From the NCBI RefSeq assembly GCF_019711635.1, contig NZ_JAIGNT010000012.1, positions 1-64,000 on the forward strand: DNA of 64,000 bases, given 5' to 3'. The position numbers were made by a program, and so were the translations under genes. The DNA comes from Qipengyuania huizhouensis (GTDB lineage Bacteria > Pseudomonadota > Alphaproteobacteria > Sphingomonadales > Sphingomonadaceae). Under the pieces are notes generated by a model. It had not been told where the DNA came from. It saw only the letters and a list, made by a program, of their open reading frames with translations, and did no database searches. The first letter of the stretch is position 1; every line of letters begins with the position of its first letter. Shown piece by piece: positions 63,512 to 64,000 of the stretch.

Positions 63512-64000
63512 TCAGTAGATCGAACCGGCGTTGACCACCGGATGCACGTCTCTTTCGCCGCACAGGACGACCATCAGGTTGGAAACCATCGCGGCGCGAC
63601 GTTCGTCGTCCATCTCCACGATGCCGTCCTGGCTCAGCTTGGTCAGCGCGTCCTCGACCATGCCGACCGCGCCGAGCACGATCTTGGCGCGCGCGGCGAT
63701 GATCGCATCCGCCTGCTGGCGCTTGAGCATGGCGCTGGCGATTTCGCTGGCATAGGCGAGGTGGGTGAGGCCCGCCTCGTCGACCACGATGCCCGCGACC
63801 TTGAGCCGGTCGTTCAGTTCCTCGAGCAGTTCGCGGTTGACCACGTCCCCGCCGCTGCGCAGCGTGACTTCCTCGCCTTCGAAATCGTCATAGGGATGGC
63901 GCGAACCGACCGTGCGCAGGCCCGCCTCGATCTGGATGTTCACGAATGTCTTGTAATCGTCGACATCGAAGCTCGCCTGCGCGGTATCGGCCACGCGCCA
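63512..64000 (-). CDS. SPFH/band-7 domain protein, C-terminal part (runs off right edge)
   Basis: The frame is open to the window edge; a GTG at 63994 lies within it but upstream codons read [11 protein letters not shown], so the gene starts outside. The visible 162 residues contain [99 protein letters not shown], the second half of an SPFH domain and its helical region. Such proteins form membrane-associated oligomers. The end [34 protein letters not shown] is typical of a subgroup. Confidence 0.88.
   Translation of the reverse strand, partial: WRVADTAQASFDVDDYKTFVNIQIEAGLRTVGSRHPYDDFEGEEVTLRSGGDVVNRELLEELNDRLKVAGIVVDEAGLTHLAYASEIASAMLKRQQADAIIAARAKIVLGAVGMVEDALTKLSQDGIVEMDDERRAAMVSNLMVVLCGERDVHPVVNAGSIY

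Overview
The window is high-GC alphaproteobacterial chromosome, most probably Sphingomonadales and close to Erythrobacteraceae. This is inferred from gene content and protein style: two large TonB-dependent receptors, an HWE-type histidine kinase, overlapping start/stop junctions, RibA with a long N-terminal half, PabB-PabC fusion, L33 and LolA next to each other. No rRNA genes, CRISPR arrays or intact mobile elements are seen. The left edge is the exception: bases 1-77 read as the C-terminus of an IS5-like transposase, followed by an AT-rich orphan membrane-protein gene, which looks like the end of an acquired segment.

Layout. 0.9-4.9 kb: secreted or anchored small proteins (Cys-rich secreted protein, membrane-anchored nuclease, SnoaL-like protein, Gln-rich microprotein, lipoprotein). 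4.97-8.5 kb: argB, then an overlapping yggT-folD-lipoprotein-marC unit. 8.5-10.3 kb: Lon-substrate-domain protein, CnoX-like thioredoxin/TPR protein and tRNA-Gly(GCC). 10.4-16.9 kb: ZnuD-like receptor with His-rich loops, saccharopine-reductase-like protein, dcd, TetR regulator, DUF1295 and acyltransferase genes. 17.0-20.5 kb: leucine catabolism (ivd-mccB). 20.6-25.4 kb: soluble HWE kinase, lipoprotein, and an OpuC-type ABC importer whose permease and binding protein are fused. 25.4-34.9 kb: MidA-like methyltransferase, lgt, acyl-CoA synthetase, glnD and a 910-residue receptor. 34.9-43.5 kb: PLP-homeostasis protein, ThiE-like protein, ftsK, DUF389 protein, ald, a DISM-type diguanylate cyclase and a thioesterase. 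43.4-48.4 kb: two proline-directed peptidases, a VOC protein and a cupin. 48.4-51.4 kb: secreted EF-hand protein with a structured leader, then an OmpR/EnvZ-type pair. 51.4-57.2 kb: HerA/YjgR-like ATPase, PabBC, RluA-type synthase, ArfB, L33, LolA and a possible small RNA. 57.4-59.6 kb: an Rrf2 regulator divergent from an FAD dithiol-oxidase-like enzyme and a methyltransferase. 59.7-64 kb: xthA, ribA, GNAT, psd, a DksA-type zinc finger, a ribbon-helix-helix protein and the end of an SPFH protein.

Most of the window is housekeeping. Three parts deserve attention. (1) The Rrf2 / HCxxCH flavoenzyme / methyltransferase cassette has a perfect inverted repeat sitting on a good -35/-10 promoter. The flavoenzyme lacks a recognisable NADPH motif and resembles dithiol oxidases such as GliT, HlmI and DepH; a redox-switch regulator plus dithiol oxidase plus methyltransferase would make sense as protection against dithiol/disulfide compounds. 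(2) The six-EF-hand secreted protein has a long hairpin in its leader and sits next to a two-component pair. (3) The gene-poor stretches hold a short dispersed repeat and an orphan strong terminator that may mark a small RNA. All functions are read from sequence motifs only; no database search was possible.
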